From Bacteroidia bacterium (GTDB taxonomy: Bacteria; Bacteroidota; Bacteroidia; NS11-12g; UBA9320): a stretch of 64,000 nt of DNA. The notes below the pieces were generated by a model. The model worked only from the letters and a program-made list of their open reading frames with translations. It did no database searches and was not told where the DNA came from. This document shows positions 1 to 9,839 of the stretch, in pieces. Location of the stretch: positions 570,198 to 634,197 of the forward strand of contig JAGYJG010000001.1 in the NCBI GenBank assembly GCA_018402155.1, read 5' to 3'. Within the stretch, counting starts at the first letter, position 1. Each line of letters starts with the position of its first letter. The translations under genes and the position numbers were made by a program.

Positions 1-1273
1 TGGAGTAGATGTACATTCCTGCTGAAAGATCAGAAATACTTACATCTATTTTGTGCTCACCACTGGTATAAAATCCGTTAGCTACATCTTTTACTTTATT
101 TCCCAGTAAATCAAATATTTCAATCGAAACATCTGTACTATTAACGAGATTGAAATCGGCTTTCAGGATATCTAAAGATGAAATAGGATTTGGGTACACG
201 CCAAAAGTGATATTATTATTCAAATCTTCTGTACCTAAAGTATTCGTAGAAATATGGAATGCATAATTCACATATCTATCATCAAAATAAGCATTTCCAG
301 GTATGGAGTTTGACCAACCATTAACTGTATTACCAGTAGCTAGCACTTTGTCAACCCACCAAGAATTGTTGATGTGCTCTTTTTGCTTAACTTCGACTGA
401 TGCATTTAAGAACATAGAGTGACCAAAATAATTTAATTTGTTTGTAATATTGGCACCATTTCTTGCTTCTATTGTGTCTCCAAAGTTGTATGGGAGCATC
501 GTTTTGAATGACACACTGAAGCCTACTGCATTGGTAAACTGGAGTTCTACTGTAGCTGCATCAGAAGCGATGTTAAAACCAGAAGGTAAACCTATAATTT
601 GAGATGATGACACCCAGCCATCAGCTGATGGTCTAGTAGTAGAGTCAGCACCTTTTAGAGGAATTTTAACCTCGTATGAAACATTGTTAGAACCTTGTAT
701 GGAGGGAGTCCAGTTATCAGGTTTCATAAATAATTCAGTGTCTTCATTAGGTGGTGTGAAAGATCTGTTGTCCAAATTATCAGATTTATAAAATTGAACA
801 ATCAGAGTATCCACGACTTCTGCCATGGTTCCTTCTACTTCTAAAGAGTCTACGTATCTAACATACAAGTACGGAAAGAACAATGAGTCTAAGGTATATT
901 CATTGTACCTTGATAGTCTGATATTATCATCAGACAAATCGAGTATTGGATCGTTTGGAGTAAATGCAGCTCCTACAGACACCCATGTATTGAAGTTTTC
1001 AGATCCATCATTTGAAACGAATTTCACAGTTGAATCTTGGAATAAAAAGTTTACATATCTGTCAAGTGTAGTTAGTTGAGACACAGCATCCACAGGAGAT
1101 TTCCAATTACTATAGTTTGCTTTCATTTTTTGATTTACAAGTACTTGCTCTCCACTAATAATTTCTGTACCTAAAATACCTTCTGCTTTCATCTCACCTT
1201 GTGCCTTTGCTTGTGCGATAGATCCCACTATTAAGAGACCAACAAGGGTAATACGTTGTAATTTTTGTTTCAT
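1..1273 (-). CDS. Secreted T9SS type A sorting-domain protein, C-terminal end outside the window
   Basis: The reverse strand is open from ATG at 1273 to the window edge (about 424 codons), with no stop. The N-terminus is a clear signal peptide (basic MKQK, then a hydrophobic stretch, ending QAKAQ). The middle is a beta-rich secreted region without a domain I recognise. The last visible part is a Por-type sorting tail: FGVYPNP at about codon 355, an IEIFDLLGNKV block, then SAGMYIY at the edge. Such tails direct proteins through the type IX secretion system to the cell surface or medium. By family pattern only a few residues should be missing. A TACTTTTG promoter box lies 28 bases upstream. The function of the passenger domain is unknown. 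Confidence 0.85.
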   Translation of the reverse strand, partial: MKQKLQRITLVGLLIVGSIAQAKAQGEMKAEGILGTEIISGEQVLVNQKMKANYSNWKSPVDAVSQLTTLDRYVNFLFQDSTVKFVSNDGSENFNTWVSVGAAFTPNDPILDLSDDNIRLSRYNEYTLDSLFFPYLYVRYVDSLEVEGTMAEVVDTLIVQFYKSDNLDNRSFTPPNEDTELFMKPDNWTPSIQGSNNVSYEVKIPLKGADSTTRPSADGWVSSSQIIGLPSGFNIASDAATVELQFTNAVGFSVSFKTMLPYNFGDTIEARNGANITNKLNYFGHSMFLNASVEVKQKEHINNSWWVDKVLATGNTVNGWSNSIPGNAYFDDRYVNYAFHISTNTLGTEDLNNNITFGVYPNPISSLDILKADFNLVNSTDVSIEIFDLLGNKVKDVANGFYTSGEHKIDVSISDLSAGMYIYS

Positions 1274-1301
1274 TTCTGTGTTTATTATTTTAAAATTTTG
1301 C

Positions 1302-1309
1302 CAAAAGTA
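1302..1309 (-). promoter_or_regulatory. -7 promoter box TACTTTTG
   Basis: Exact match to the Bacteroidota TAnnTTTG -7 box on the minus strand, 28 bases before the ATG of the T9SS protein. No well-spaced TTTG -33 element was found. Confidence 0.5.
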
Positions 1310-1371
1310 AATTATATTTCAAAATTACATAACATAAAGTTTAGATAATGTCACTAAACCGTAACATTGTT

Positions 1372-2049
1372 CTATGTAATATCACCTTCCATGGGTCTCA
1401 TCAAGATTTCCTCTATCACTGTGCCGTCAGGCAATTGATAAGCAGCCCAAATCATTTGAGCAATGGAGAGTGGTGCGCTAAATCGCTCGCTGGGCAGATC
1501 TGTGTTGGCCCAAGAATTGGTCAATGTAGCACCTGGCATCACCGCACTCACTTTTATCCTATCGGCTTTTAGTTCTTCACGGAGCACTTTAGTAAATCCC
1601 AGTTGAGCATATTTGCTTATGCAATAAGAACCCCCATTCATATATGGTGTAATACTCGCAGTAGAGCAAATATTAAAAATATAGGGTTTAGCAGACTTTC
1701 GGATATGTGAAATAGTAGCTCTAGTCAAATGATAAGTGCTTGCCAAATTGGTGTTTATTTGAGTTTCAAAACTTCCATCTTCTTCTTCCAGCAGACTGCC
1801 GGGCATAAACACACCCACATTATTGACTAAAATATCAATGTGGTCTTCTTTTGCTTTAATTTCTTGAGCAAAGTCAAAAACACCATCTTTGGTGCTAAGA
1901 TCCGCTTTGCATTGTACAAGATTTTTGTGTACAAAAGCTAAATTGATATTTCTGGCAGATATATATACTTTGAACCCTTGCTCTAAGAGCAACTCTGCGA
2001 TTGCTCTGCCTATACCTTTGGTGCCACCGCTTATAACTGCTACATTCAT
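1372..2049 (-). CDS. Short-chain dehydrogenase/reductase (SDR) family oxidoreductase
   Basis: A classical SDR of 225 residues that reduces or oxidises an unknown carbonyl/alcohol substrate with NAD(P). Visible motifs are the Rossmann GGTKGIG (residues 8-14), the NNVG structural motif (76-79) and the catalytic triad Ser129, Tyr142 and Lys146 (YCISK). Length is typical for the family. I start at ATG 2049 (MNVAVISGG), because the frame's earlier ATG at 2076 adds nine residues that no SDR fold needs. An AAAAGGAGG run touches this ATG with no spacing, so it is unlikely to be a working Shine-Dalgarno. No operon partner is close. The substrate cannot be inferred. Confidence 0.88.
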   Translation of the reverse strand: MNVAVISGGTKGIGRAIAELLLEQGFKVYISARNINLAFVHKNLVQCKADLSTKDGVFDFAQEIKAKEDHIDILVNNVGVFMPGSLLEEEDGSFETQINTNLASTYHLTRATISHIRKSAKPYIFNICSTASITPYMNGGSYCISKYAQLGFTKVLREELKADRIKVSAVMPGATLTNSWANTDLPSERFSAPLSIAQMIWAAYQLPDGTVIEEILMRPMEGDIT

Positions 2050-2321
2050 CCTCCTTTTAGTTTTAAAACACAGCAAATGTACATTATGCTGGCTTCATTA
2101 TGCTTTAAAATGAGTAGATTTTCTTGGAGTTCTATGAAGATATTGTGCAGTTTTTAAACGTGAGATCTGATTATTCTTTGAGGGATTATGCTTTCAATTA
2201 GTGCACTAGAATGTGTTGTATCCAAAAATTTTCTCTACCAGAATAGAATTTCAAATTATAGTGAAGATCACGTTTTAAACAATCTGTGGACTTTTTATTT
2301 AGTGTAGAATACAGATGGTAT

Positions 2322-2329
2322 TACCTTTA
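2322..2329 (+). promoter_or_regulatory. Putative -7 box TACCTTTA upstream of mlaE
   Basis: One mismatch to TAnnTTTG, with TTTA at 2298-2301 as a possible -33 element (20-base spacer). It ends 8 bases before the mlaE ATG. Confidence 0.3.
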
Positions 2330-2337
2330 CCCCCGTT

Positions 2338-3075
2338 ATGACGTTTTTCCACCAATTTGGCAAATACTTATTGTTTCTTAAAGGAATGTTTAGTAAGCCT
2401 GAGAAGCGCTGGGTATATATAGACCGTACTGTTACAGAAATGAATAATATAGGTGTAGGATCATTGGCTATAGTTGTCATTATTGCTATCTTTCAGGGAG
2501 CAGTAACTACGCTTCAAATTGCCTATCAGCTTATTTCTCCACTCATAGCCAAGCCAGTAATAGGCAGTATAGTTAGCGATAGTAGTATGCTAGAACTGGC
2601 ACCTACCATTACGTGTTTGGTATTGGCCGGTAAAGTAGGGTCTCACATAGCCTCAGAAATTGGTACTATGCGGGTGAGCGAGCAAATAGATGCGCTCGAA
2701 GTTATGGGAATAAACTCTAGTGGTTACTTGGCCTTGCCTAAGATAATAGGTGGTCTCATAATGATACCATTACTTGTTGTGATATCTATATTTTTAAGTA
2801 ATTTGGGAGGCATCATTGCCGGAGAGGCATCAGGGATATTGACTTCCGAGGAATATTTGCAGGGAGCACGCGAGTCATTTTTGCCTTACAATTTATTTTT
2901 TTCATTGGTTAAAGCATTTACCTACGCGTTTATTATCACCTCTGTTTCAGCTTTCCACGGATATACCACTAGCGGAGGTGCATTAGAAGTAGGAGCTAGC
3001 AGTACTAAAGCCGTAGTCTATAGTGCTGTCGCTATATTGTTTTCAGATTATATTTTAGCCCAGATACTACTATGA
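2338..3075 (+). CDS. mlaE: MlaE/YrbE-type ABC transporter permease
   Basis: A 245-residue integral membrane permease of the MlaE family, the inner-membrane core of phospholipid-trafficking ABC systems that keep the outer membrane asymmetric. It has an amphipathic N-terminus, then about five hydrophobic segments. The conserved loop SHIASEIGTMRVSEQIDALEVMGI (near residues 102-125) holds the EQIDAL signature that contacts the ATPase. The stop overlaps the ATPase start by four bases (ATGA), so the two are translated as a pair. The usual third partner, an MCE-domain MlaD, is not adjacent, because the next gene is a peptidase. Family assignment is strong, but the cargo is inferred. Confidence 0.92.
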   Translation: MTFFHQFGKYLLFLKGMFSKPEKRWVYIDRTVTEMNNIGVGSLAIVVIIAIFQGAVTTLQIAYQLISPLIAKPVIGSIVSDSSMLELAPTITCLVLAGKVGSHIASEIGTMRVSEQIDALEVMGINSSGYLALPKIIGGLIMIPLLVVISIFLSNLGGIIAGEASGILTSEEYLQGARESFLPYNLFFSLVKAFTYAFIITSVSAFHGYTTSGGALEVGASSTKAVVYSAVAILFSDYILAQILL

Positions 3076-3803
3076 TAGAATTAAAAGATGTCAGAAAATC
3101 ATTTGATGGGGTAGAAGTTCTGCGAGGTATATCGACCAGATTTGAAACAGGAAAAGTGAATCTAGTTATAGGAAGTAGTGGTCACGGTAAAAGTGTTATG
3201 ATGAAATGTATGGTTGGTTTGCTGAATCCTACCAGCGGTAATGTGTTTTATGATGATCGCGATTTTACTAATTTAGAATATAGCCAACTACGTCAAGTAA
3301 GGCAGGAGATAGGGATGCTTTTTCAAGGTACTGCCTTGTTTGATTCTCTCTCTGTGGAAGAAAATGTAGAATTTGCCCTAAAAATGTTTACCAATATGAC
3401 CAAAGCAGAACGTAGAGATCGCGTGAATTTTTGCTTGGAACAAGTAGATATGGCGGGTGTAAATGCCAAATTTCCTGCTGAAATAAGCGGTGGAATGAAA
3501 AAAAGAGTAGGTATTGCTCGAGCCATTGCTCTAGATATAAAGTACTTATTTTGCGATGAGCCAAATTCTGGTCTAGATCCTGTAACAAGCCGCTTAATAG
3601 ATGAACTGCTAAAGCAGATAACTGAAGAGTTCAATATTACAACTATCATCAATACCCATGACATGAAAACAGTATTTGACATTGGAGACGATGTAGTATT
3701 CATTTACAAAGGGACAAATGAGTGGGATGGGAAAGTGAAAGATATAAAAAATAGCGGCAACGAGATGCTTACAAATTTTATTAAAGCCTCTTTTTTTGAC
3801 TAA
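3072..3803 (+). CDS. mlaF: MlaF-type ABC transporter ATP-binding protein
   Basis: A 243-residue ATPase paired with the permease that starts 734 bases upstream. It has Walker A GSSGHGKS (34-41), the Q-loop in GMLFQG (about 81-86), an ABC signature ISGGMKKRVG (138-147, the SGGM form typical of Mla ATPases) and Walker B LFCDEP (159-164) followed by NSGLDP. The His switch is in NTHD near residue 198. It powers lipid movement through MlaE. The start is fixed by the ATGA overlap. No MlaD, MlaC or MlaB gene follows, so the remaining components must be elsewhere or differ. Confidence 0.92.
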   Translation: MIELKDVRKSFDGVEVLRGISTRFETGKVNLVIGSSGHGKSVMMKCMVGLLNPTSGNVFYDDRDFTNLEYSQLRQVRQEIGMLFQGTALFDSLSVEENVEFALKMFTNMTKAERRDRVNFCLEQVDMAGVNAKFPAEISGGMKKRVGIARAIALDIKYLFCDEPNSGLDPVTSRLIDELLKQITEEFNITTIINTHDMKTVFDIGDDVVFIYKGTNEWDGKVKDIKNSGNEMLTNFIKASFFD

Positions 3804-3861
3804 CCGAGTGCACTACTTTCAAACGCTAACTTAACCGATAGATACATTACATTTAGATACA

Positions 3862-5982
3862 ATGAAAAATATAGCCATTACACTAATACTTTTTTCTACT
3901 ATGCTCTTCTCTTTCAAGTATACTGTGGACGAGGAAGGCATGTTTCCTATGAGTGATCTAAATAAGCTTGATTTAAAAAAAGCTGGTTTAGAGATTCCTG
4001 TTGATGAAATATATAATGAGAGTAAACCTGCCTTAGTAAATGCCCTCGTACGCTTAGGAGGTTGTACGGGATCATTTATCTCGGAAACTGGACTTATTAT
4101 TACCAATCATCACTGTGTTTTTAGTCAGGTGGCAGCTGCTAGTAGCTCGCAAAATAATTACTTGGAAAATGGGTTTTATGCCAAAGAAAGTAATGATGAA
4201 ATAAAAACTACCTTACCGTGTAAGATCACTCAGTCCTACATAGATGTGTCACACGAAGTACTGCAAAATATTGAAGCAGGAATGGACGCCTTGTTACGCC
4301 AAAAGACTATTAAAGAAAATAGCGATAGAATACAGCAAGTAGAGCAGAAAAAGTATCCTAACCTCTCAATTGAAATATCAGAAATGCTGGTAGGTAAAAA
4401 GTATACTTTATTCCGATACAAGACTTTGGATGACGTTAGACTAGTATATGTGCCACCAAAAAATATTGGAAAATTTGGTGGCGAAACAGATAACTGGGAG
4501 TGGCCCAGACACAATGCTGATTTTTCAATAGTTCGGGCCTATGAAAACGGCATACCCTACAAGCCAGAAAGTCATTTAGAGATAAATCCTAAAGGCACTA
4601 AAGAAGGTGATTTTACTTTTATTTTGGGATATCCCGGTAAAACGTACCGCAATCAAACAGCAGAATTTTTGGACTATCAAAACAATTTTGTTTTACCAAT
4701 TATATCCGATTGGTTTGATTACCGAATAGCTGCTACACAAAAGTTTACAGAAAATAATATAGACCTACAATTGGCATACAGTGGCAGTCTCGCAAGTTTG
4801 AACAATACGGCCAAAAACTTTAAAGGTAAACTACAAGGCCTGCAACGCACAGATGTAATAGCACAAACCTATAAAGACCAAAGCTACTTAGAGCAATATG
4901 CCTTAAGCAATGGAGATTTAGCTACGTATGTGCCTCTTTTCGAAAAAAATAGACAACTCTACAAGCGGAAGTTTCAATTGAGCCGAGATTATTTATACCT
5001 AAATCAGTTGTATGGCAATGGAATTTTTGCTGGCGCAGCTTATACTGCGCTTTTTGCAAAGAATGCTGCGACCGCAGCAGACAAAAAAGCCTACATAATA
5101 GAAAATAATGAAACCATACTGAAAGCCCTCAGTAGCTACAGAAGTGTAGCAAATAAGGAGTCATTGGAAATAGATTTGTTTGCAGAACTTTACTATCGCT
5201 TATCTCAAAGTACATTGCCAGAAATTAGCCATGTCTTTTTGCCAAGTGTATTGGGTTTGAATAAGGCCAATATAAAAGAACAAGCTAAAAAGCTTTGGGA
5301 AGATTCTAAGCTTTTTGAGGTGAAGAAAAATACAGAACTAATGAATGCAAATCTTGCTAAGTATTTGAAAACAAAAGGAGATTTGATAAGTCTAGGAGGT
5401 AAGTTAAATGACATTTTTGGAGCGATGCAAACGGAAATGAATCAATTAAATGCAGAAATAGATGAAATCATACCTAGATTTAATGACTTGGAAATGGAGC
5501 TCAATGGAGGAAAATTCATACCCGATGCCAATGGGACTTTGCGTTTTACCTTTGGCTACATCAAAGGTTATGAACCTGAAGATGCGGTAAGACTTAGCCC
5601 TTTTACTACTATACAAGGAATAATAGAAAAAGCAGAAGGTACAGATAACATAGATTACTACCTGCAGAAGGAATACCTTGATAAAATGAGAGAAATAGAA
5701 CCTGCAGATGTACTAAAACACCCTGAAAATGGGAAAGTAGTTGTAGGTTTATTATACAACATGGATACTACAGGAGGCAATAGTGGTAGCCCTATAATGG
5801 ACAGTAAGGGAAGATTGATAGGTGTAAACTTTGACAGAGCATACACGGCTACTATAAATGATTACGCTTGGAATGAGAGCTATAGCCGTTCTATAGGAGT
5901 AGATATTCGATACGTATTGTACGTGATGAAGTATTTTGGTGAGGCAGATGATGTGCTAGCCGAGATGGGCGTAGAGTTATAA
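3862..5982 (+). CDS. S46 family dipeptidyl-peptidase, DPP11-like (Asp/Glu-specific)
   Basis: An exported serine exopeptidase of 706 residues that removes dipeptides from the N-terminus of peptides. It has a signal peptide over residues 1-17. The chymotrypsin-like double beta-barrel catalytic residues are His84 (TNHHC), Asp220 (HNAD) and Ser641 (GNSGSP). The residue 18 after the Ser is Arg659 (NFDRAY). In Porphyromonas enzymes the equivalent position is Arg673 in DPP11 (acidic P1) and Gly in DPP7 (hydrophobic P1), so I infer DPP11-type specificity. The C-terminal IGVDIRYVLYVM block is conserved in the family. It is a single gene, and it probably helps feed on proteins in the periplasm. Confidence 0.93.
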   Translation: MKNIAITLILFSTMLFSFKYTVDEEGMFPMSDLNKLDLKKAGLEIPVDEIYNESKPALVNALVRLGGCTGSFISETGLIITNHHCVFSQVAAASSSQNNYLENGFYAKESNDEIKTTLPCKITQSYIDVSHEVLQNIEAGMDALLRQKTIKENSDRIQQVEQKKYPNLSIEISEMLVGKKYTLFRYKTLDDVRLVYVPPKNIGKFGGETDNWEWPRHNADFSIVRAYENGIPYKPESHLEINPKGTKEGDFTFILGYPGKTYRNQTAEFLDYQNNFVLPIISDWFDYRIAATQKFTENNIDLQLAYSGSLASLNNTAKNFKGKLQGLQRTDVIAQTYKDQSYLEQYALSNGDLATYVPLFEKNRQLYKRKFQLSRDYLYLNQLYGNGIFAGAAYTALFAKNAATAADKKAYIIENNETILKALSSYRSVANKESLEIDLFAELYYRLSQSTLPEISHVFLPSVLGLNKANIKEQAKKLWEDSKLFEVKKNTELMNANLAKYLKTKGDLISLGGKLNDIFGAMQTEMNQLNAEIDEIIPRFNDLEMELNGGKFIPDANGTLRFTFGYIKGYEPEDAVRLSPFTTIQGIIEKAEGTDNIDYYLQKEYLDKMREIEPADVLKHPENGKVVVGLLYNMDTTGGNSGSPIMDSKGRLIGVNFDRAYTATINDYAWNESYSRSIGVDIRYVLYVMKYFGEADDVLAEMGVEL

Positions 5983-6221
5983 GCGAAAAAAAACTAGTAG
6001 GTGTGGTGAAAATTTGCATTTTAATAGTGAGTGCATAAATTTTAGTAAAGAGTGAGATCAAACTCAGTGTAAGAAGGAGCACCGAGCAGCGTAAAGTTTC
6101 TAATTGCTTTACAATGTCTTCTACAAAATATGTTACCTCAAAATTGGTAAAAAAAACGCAGTGTTTTGGCGCGACAAGAAATTGCTGGAATCGTATTTAG
6201 ACGAGGTTTGTGGCCGTTCAC

Positions 6222-7202
6222 TCACAGAGTTTGCACTTCTTCGCTTATATGAAATAGGGCATCTCCTTGATTTACGACAGGAGCGTGGTTTTGACATATG
6301 ATATAACCAGCATTCGGTGCTTTTACAGATTTTTCTTTACCACCAAATGGGTCGGACACACTCCCAAGAATTTGTTTTTTTTCTACAAAAGTACCTAGTT
6401 TAGTAAAACTACGATACATACCTGATTTAGGTGAGCGTACCCAAGTGCTTTGTGTGATATAGTGCTGAGGGATACGTGCTATAGATTTTAGTTCTTCTTT
6501 TTGTGTACGACAGCCAAGGTGATGTAGCACACTGAGTGTTCCTTCGATGGCACGGTGTGTCACAATACGATCTAAATCAAGAGTTTTACCGCCTTCAAAA
6601 AGTATAATAGGTTTACCAAGTAGTGATACAGATTTTCTAAATGATTTTTCGAGTATGGGAGAATTTACTATAAACTTACTTCCAAATACTTTGGCTAATT
6701 CCAGGGTTTTTGGGTAGGTACTGTCTATCCGTACCTGCGAGTAGTTGAATCGTTGGCCGCCTCCGGTATGGTAGTCTATGCAATAGTCAATATGCGGAAT
6801 GATTTGAGTCATAATAGCATGTGCAAATCGAGCGGCTAAAGAGCCTTTTTTCCCACCGGGGAACACACGGTTGAGGTCTCTACCATCGGGAAATTTTCTT
6901 TCTTGGTTAATAAATCCAAATACATTGACTACCGGCATACAAATGATAGTACCTTGTTGTGGTACGTTATATTTTTTTTGTATTATCTGACGTACTATTT
7001 CTATGCCGTTGATTTCATTTCCGTGAATACCCGCGGTGAGTAGAATTGTGGGCCCCGGTTTTTTTGCTCGTTCTATTATAACTGGCACATCTAGGGGTGT
7101 ACCAGTATGCAGTTTAGCTATATCAAGGTTGAGTATTGTTTTACCGTACTTTATATCTTGGCCAAGTATGGTCATTTGTTTTTTAATCGGCGTTTCGCTC
7201 AA
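6222..7202 (-). CDS. Succinylglutamate desuccinylase/aspartoacylase (AstE/AspA) family zinc deacylase
   Basis: A 326-residue M14-like zinc hydrolase. The zinc ligands are seen as His60 and Glu63 (AGIHGNE) and His145 (DYHTGGG), with the substrate-binding [10 protein letters not shown] at 107-116. It has no signal peptide, so it is cytoplasmic. It is the last gene of a minus-strand fabI-rimK-deacylase set and overlaps rimK by 20 bases. A deacylase or carboxypeptidase next to a glutamate ligase is a recurring pairing in marine bacteria, which suggests it trims or recycles an acylated or glutamylated product. That link is inferred, and true succinylglutamate activity is not shown by the sequence. 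Confidence 0.85.
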   Translation of the reverse strand: MSETPIKKQMTILGQDIKYGKTILNLDIAKLHTGTPLDVPVIIERAKKPGPTILLTAGIHGNEINGIEIVRQIIQKKYNVPQQGTIICMPVVNVFGFINQERKFPDGRDLNRVFPGGKKGSLAARFAHAIMTQIIPHIDYCIDYHTGGGQRFNYSQVRIDSTYPKTLELAKVFGSKFIVNSPILEKSFRKSVSLLGKPIILFEGGKTLDLDRIVTHRAIEGTLSVLHHLGCRTQKEELKSIARIPQHYITQSTWVRSPKSGMYRSFTKLGTFVEKKQILGSVSDPFGGKEKSVKAPNAGYIICQNHAPVVNQGDALFHISEEVQTL

Positions 7203-8058
7203 TGTATCGAATAATTGATTTAGCTATATCTTTTCCCGTTGCGGCTTCTATGCCTTGCAAACCAGGAGAAGAGTTGACTTCCATTATTTTTGGACCATCA
7301 TTAGATTGTAGCATATCTACACCTGCTATTCCCAAACCCAAAACTTTGGCTGCTTTTAATGCCATATTTTCTTCAGCTTCGCTTAGTTCTATATAAGTAG
7401 CGGAGCCTCCCCGGTGAAGATTGCTTCTAAATTCACCCTCTTTTCCTTGTCGTTTCATGGCACCCACCACCACACCATCTATTACAAATGCTCTAATGTC
7501 TGCTCCACCTGCTTCTTTAATAAACTCTTGCACCATAACCCGTGCATTTAGACCTTGAAAGGCCTCTAACACAGAATGTGCAGCACTTTTAGTTTCTGCC
7601 AAAAGTACCCCAACACCTTGTGTTCCCTCCAATAGTTTTATGATACAAGGTGGGCCACCTACTTTTTTTATCATGCTATCTGAGTCTTTTGAGTAATCTG
7701 TAAAGGCTGTTTTGGGTAGGTTTATATTGGCTCTAGATAGTATTTGCAGAGAGCGAAGTTTATCCCTAGAGCGCACTAATGCTTGAGATTCGGTGGTTGT
7801 AAATACTTTCATCATCTCAAACTGACGCACCACTGCTGTACCATAAAAAGTAACTGAGGCACCAATACGTGGGATGATTGCGTCTACACCTTCTATCAAT
7901 TCTCCATAATAATACAATTGTGGATTTCTCTTTTCAATAAGAATATCGCATTTTAGGTGATCAAGTACAAGCATTTCGTGACCTCGTTTCTGACCAGCTT
8001 CCACTATTCTCTTTGTAGAGTAAAGTTTAGAATTGCGCGATAGAATTACAATTTTCAT
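7183..8058 (-). CDS. rimK: RimK family ATP-grasp glutamate ligase
   Basis: A 291-residue ATP-grasp enzyme, matching RimK in length and layout. RimK adds glutamates to the C-terminus of ribosomal protein S6 and can make poly-glutamate. Visible elements are the N-terminal PreATP-grasp domain, the [13 protein letters not shown] nucleotide loop (near 142-154), the VQEFI segment, the RAFVIDG strand and the metal-binding [13 protein letters not shown] near the C-terminus. It sits 27 bases after fabI and overlaps the downstream deacylase, which points to co-transcription. Whether S6 is the substrate here depends on an acceptor C-terminus outside this window. Confidence 0.93.
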   Translation of the reverse strand: MKIVILSRNSKLYSTKRIVEAGQKRGHEMLVLDHLKCDILIEKRNPQLYYYGELIEGVDAIIPRIGASVTFYGTAVVRQFEMMKVFTTTESQALVRSRDKLRSLQILSRANINLPKTAFTDYSKDSDSMIKKVGGPPCIIKLLEGTQGVGVLLAETKSAAHSVLEAFQGLNARVMVQEFIKEAGGADIRAFVIDGVVVGAMKRQGKEGEFRSNLHRGGSATYIELSEAEENMALKAAKVLGLGIAGVDMLQSNDGPKIMEVNSSPGLQGIEAATGKDIAKSIIRYIERNAD

Positions 8059-8085
8059 ACGTTCACTATTTTTTGAGATGTACTG

Positions 8086-8886
8086 CTAGCGAAGAACATC
8101 ATTGCTCACTCCAGTGAAACTAAATCCGCCGTCGTGAAAGAGATTTTGCATAGTCACCATTTTTGTATAGTCTGAAAACAATGAAATACAGTAATCGGCA
8201 CAAGCGTTTGCATCGGCATTTCCAAGCGGACTCATTTTTTCTGCATAATTTATAAAATCATCAAAACCTTTTACCCCGCTGCCAGCTGTAGTCACCGTTG
8301 GAGATTGAGATATTGTATTTACGCGGACTTTAGATTTTTTTCCGTAATGATAGCCAAAGTTTCGTGCTATACTTTCCAGCAGTGCTTTACTTTCAGCCAT
8401 TTCGCTGTAGTCTGGGAATACACGTTGGGCAGCTATATAGGTTAGACCCAATACGCTTCCCCAATCGTTTAAAGCATCAGCTTGGTAGCATGCTTGCAGC
8501 ATTTTGTGAAATGAAAGTGCCGAAATATCGTATGTTTTGTGTGTCCAATCATATTTTAAATCGGTGTATTCTCTACCCTTGCGCACGTTTAGGCTCATGC
8601 CAATGCTGTGAAGCATAAAGTCAAATTTGCCACCGAAGTGGTCCATGGACCGGTTCACTAGGTCTATTACTTGGTCGTTTTCTGTAACGTCGCAAGGAAT
8701 AATAGGGGCATTTAGTTTTTCAGATAGTTCAGTTATAGCTCCCATACGCATAGCTATAGGTGCATTGGTTAGTACTATTTCTGCACCTTGTTCTACACAT
8801 TTTTCCGCTACTTTCCACGCTATAGATTGGCTATCTAAAGCGCCAGATATAATCCCTTTTTTTCCTTTTAAAAGATTGTTTGACAT
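8086..8886 (-). CDS. fabI: Enoyl-[acyl-carrier-protein] reductase
   Basis: Catalyses the last step of each fatty-acid elongation cycle, the NAD(P)H reduction of trans-2-enoyl-ACP. It has 266 residues, the usual size. The FabI-type divergent Rossmann start is ISGALDSQSIAW (13-24), rather than the GxxxGxG of ordinary SDRs. The active site is Tyr150 and Tyr160 with Lys167 in the Y-x6-K arrangement that defines FabI. The VRVNTISQSP strand follows. It is divergent from a lipoprotein hydrolase across 54 bases and probably leads the rimK operon. A TAACATTG box (8907-8914) is a possible promoter. Confidence 0.93.
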   Translation of the reverse strand: MSNNLLKGKKGIISGALDSQSIAWKVAEKCVEQGAEIVLTNAPIAMRMGAITELSEKLNAPIIPCDVTENDQVIDLVNRSMDHFGGKFDFMLHSIGMSLNVRKGREYTDLKYDWTHKTYDISALSFHKMLQACYQADALNDWGSVLGLTYIAAQRVFPDYSEMAESKALLESIARNFGYHYGKKSKVRVNTISQSPTVTTAGSGVKGFDDFINYAEKMSPLGNADANACADYCISLFSDYTKMVTMQNLFHDGGFSFTGVSNDVLR

Positions 8887-8940
8887 AAATATTCTTTTTG
8901 GTTTTGCAATGTTAGAAAAATAAAAGACTTTTGACTGCTA
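8887..8940. promoter_or_regulatory. Compact divergent promoter region between fabI and hydrolase
   Basis: 54 bases separate two divergent start codons. TAACATTG on the minus strand (8907-8914) and GACTTTTG on the plus strand (8926-8933) each differ from TAnnTTTG at one base. The second ends 7 bases before the hydrolase ATG. Confidence 0.35.
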
Positions 8941-9717
8941 ATGAAAAAGGTTTTTTATCTAATAATTACAGTAGCTGCATTTTTTGTTGCCTGTACGCAC
9001 AAAAACAACAAAGGAGCTATGGAGACCCTAGCCAAAAGTTTGGAAAAAGGAGAGTCGGGGATCTTAACATTTGAGGCTGCTGACGGCGTATTGGTTACCG
9101 CAGATTATTACCCAAATAAGGATGCTACTCAGCTAATTGTGCTGCTGCATCAAGCCGATTTTAGTAGAGGAGCTTATAGGATTATTGCTCCTCGTTTAGT
9201 AGACAGTGGTTTTGCTTGCTTGGCTGTAGATCTTAGAGGTGGCAAAATAGCCAATGAGGTGTATAATGAAACTCAAAAAAGTGCCGAATCATTAGGATTA
9301 TCTACTGAATACATAGAAGCTCTAAAAGATATTGCTGCAACTACCGCCTATCTTTTAGATAATAATACAAAGGAGATTATTCTATGGGGGAGTTCTTATT
9401 CTGCATCTTTAGCTCTTATGCATGCAGCTAAAGAGTCTAGTGTATCTAAAGTGGTTGCTTTTAGTCCGGGCGAGTATCTGAGCAATCAAAATACGGTGCG
9501 CAATACCATTGCTAATTTGGATAAGCCTGTATTTTTGACTGGCGGTAGTGCAGAGTTTGATTTGGTTGTACAGCCTATTATCAATGGGCTACCAAAGGCG
9601 CAAATAACTCAATGGAAACCTACAGGAAGGTCAGATCACGGATCTAAAACTCTTTGGCAGGCTGGCGAGGCAACAGATCGGTTGTATACACAGATCTGTA
9701 CTTTTTTGAAACGCTAG
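8941..9717 (+). CDS. Lipoprotein alpha/beta hydrolase
   Basis: A 258-residue hydrolase anchored as a lipoprotein: the signal peptide ends FFVAC with lipid-acceptor Cys18. It has an alpha/beta-hydrolase fold with an oxyanion strand LLHQAD (68-73), the DLRG turn (97-100), nucleophile elbow GSSYS (Ser152) and the catalytic His233 in SDHGSK. The layout resembles dienelactone-hydrolase-like esterases. It acts in the periplasm on an unknown ester or acyl substrate. It stands alone and is transcribed away from fabI. Confidence 0.82.
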   Translation: MKKVFYLIITVAAFFVACTHKNNKGAMETLAKSLEKGESGILTFEAADGVLVTADYYPNKDATQLIVLLHQADFSRGAYRIIAPRLVDSGFACLAVDLRGGKIANEVYNETQKSAESLGLSTEYIEALKDIAATTAYLLDNNTKEIILWGSSYSASLALMHAAKESSVSKVVAFSPGEYLSNQNTVRNTIANLDKPVFLTGGSAEFDLVVQPIINGLPKAQITQWKPTGRSDHGSKTLWQAGEATDRLYTQICTFLKR

Positions 9718-9839
9718 CGCCAAAGTAGCGAATCTCTTTGTAGGGTTATTTTTTGAAAAAGAGTCACGTAAGCATTACAACGAATTTGCCAAGAGCGAAT
9801 AAGCAAATTTTACATAAGTTTAGAAAATGAAGCACAAGA

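Noticed and set aside
2041-2060. AAAAGGAGG as a Shine-Dalgarno site for the SDR gene
   Set aside because: It abuts the ATG with no spacing, and other genes here lack such sites.
6104-6301. Plus-strand 65-codon frame downstream of the S46 peptidase
   Set aside because: Its last third is antisense to the deacylase gene, and no start context or motif supports it.
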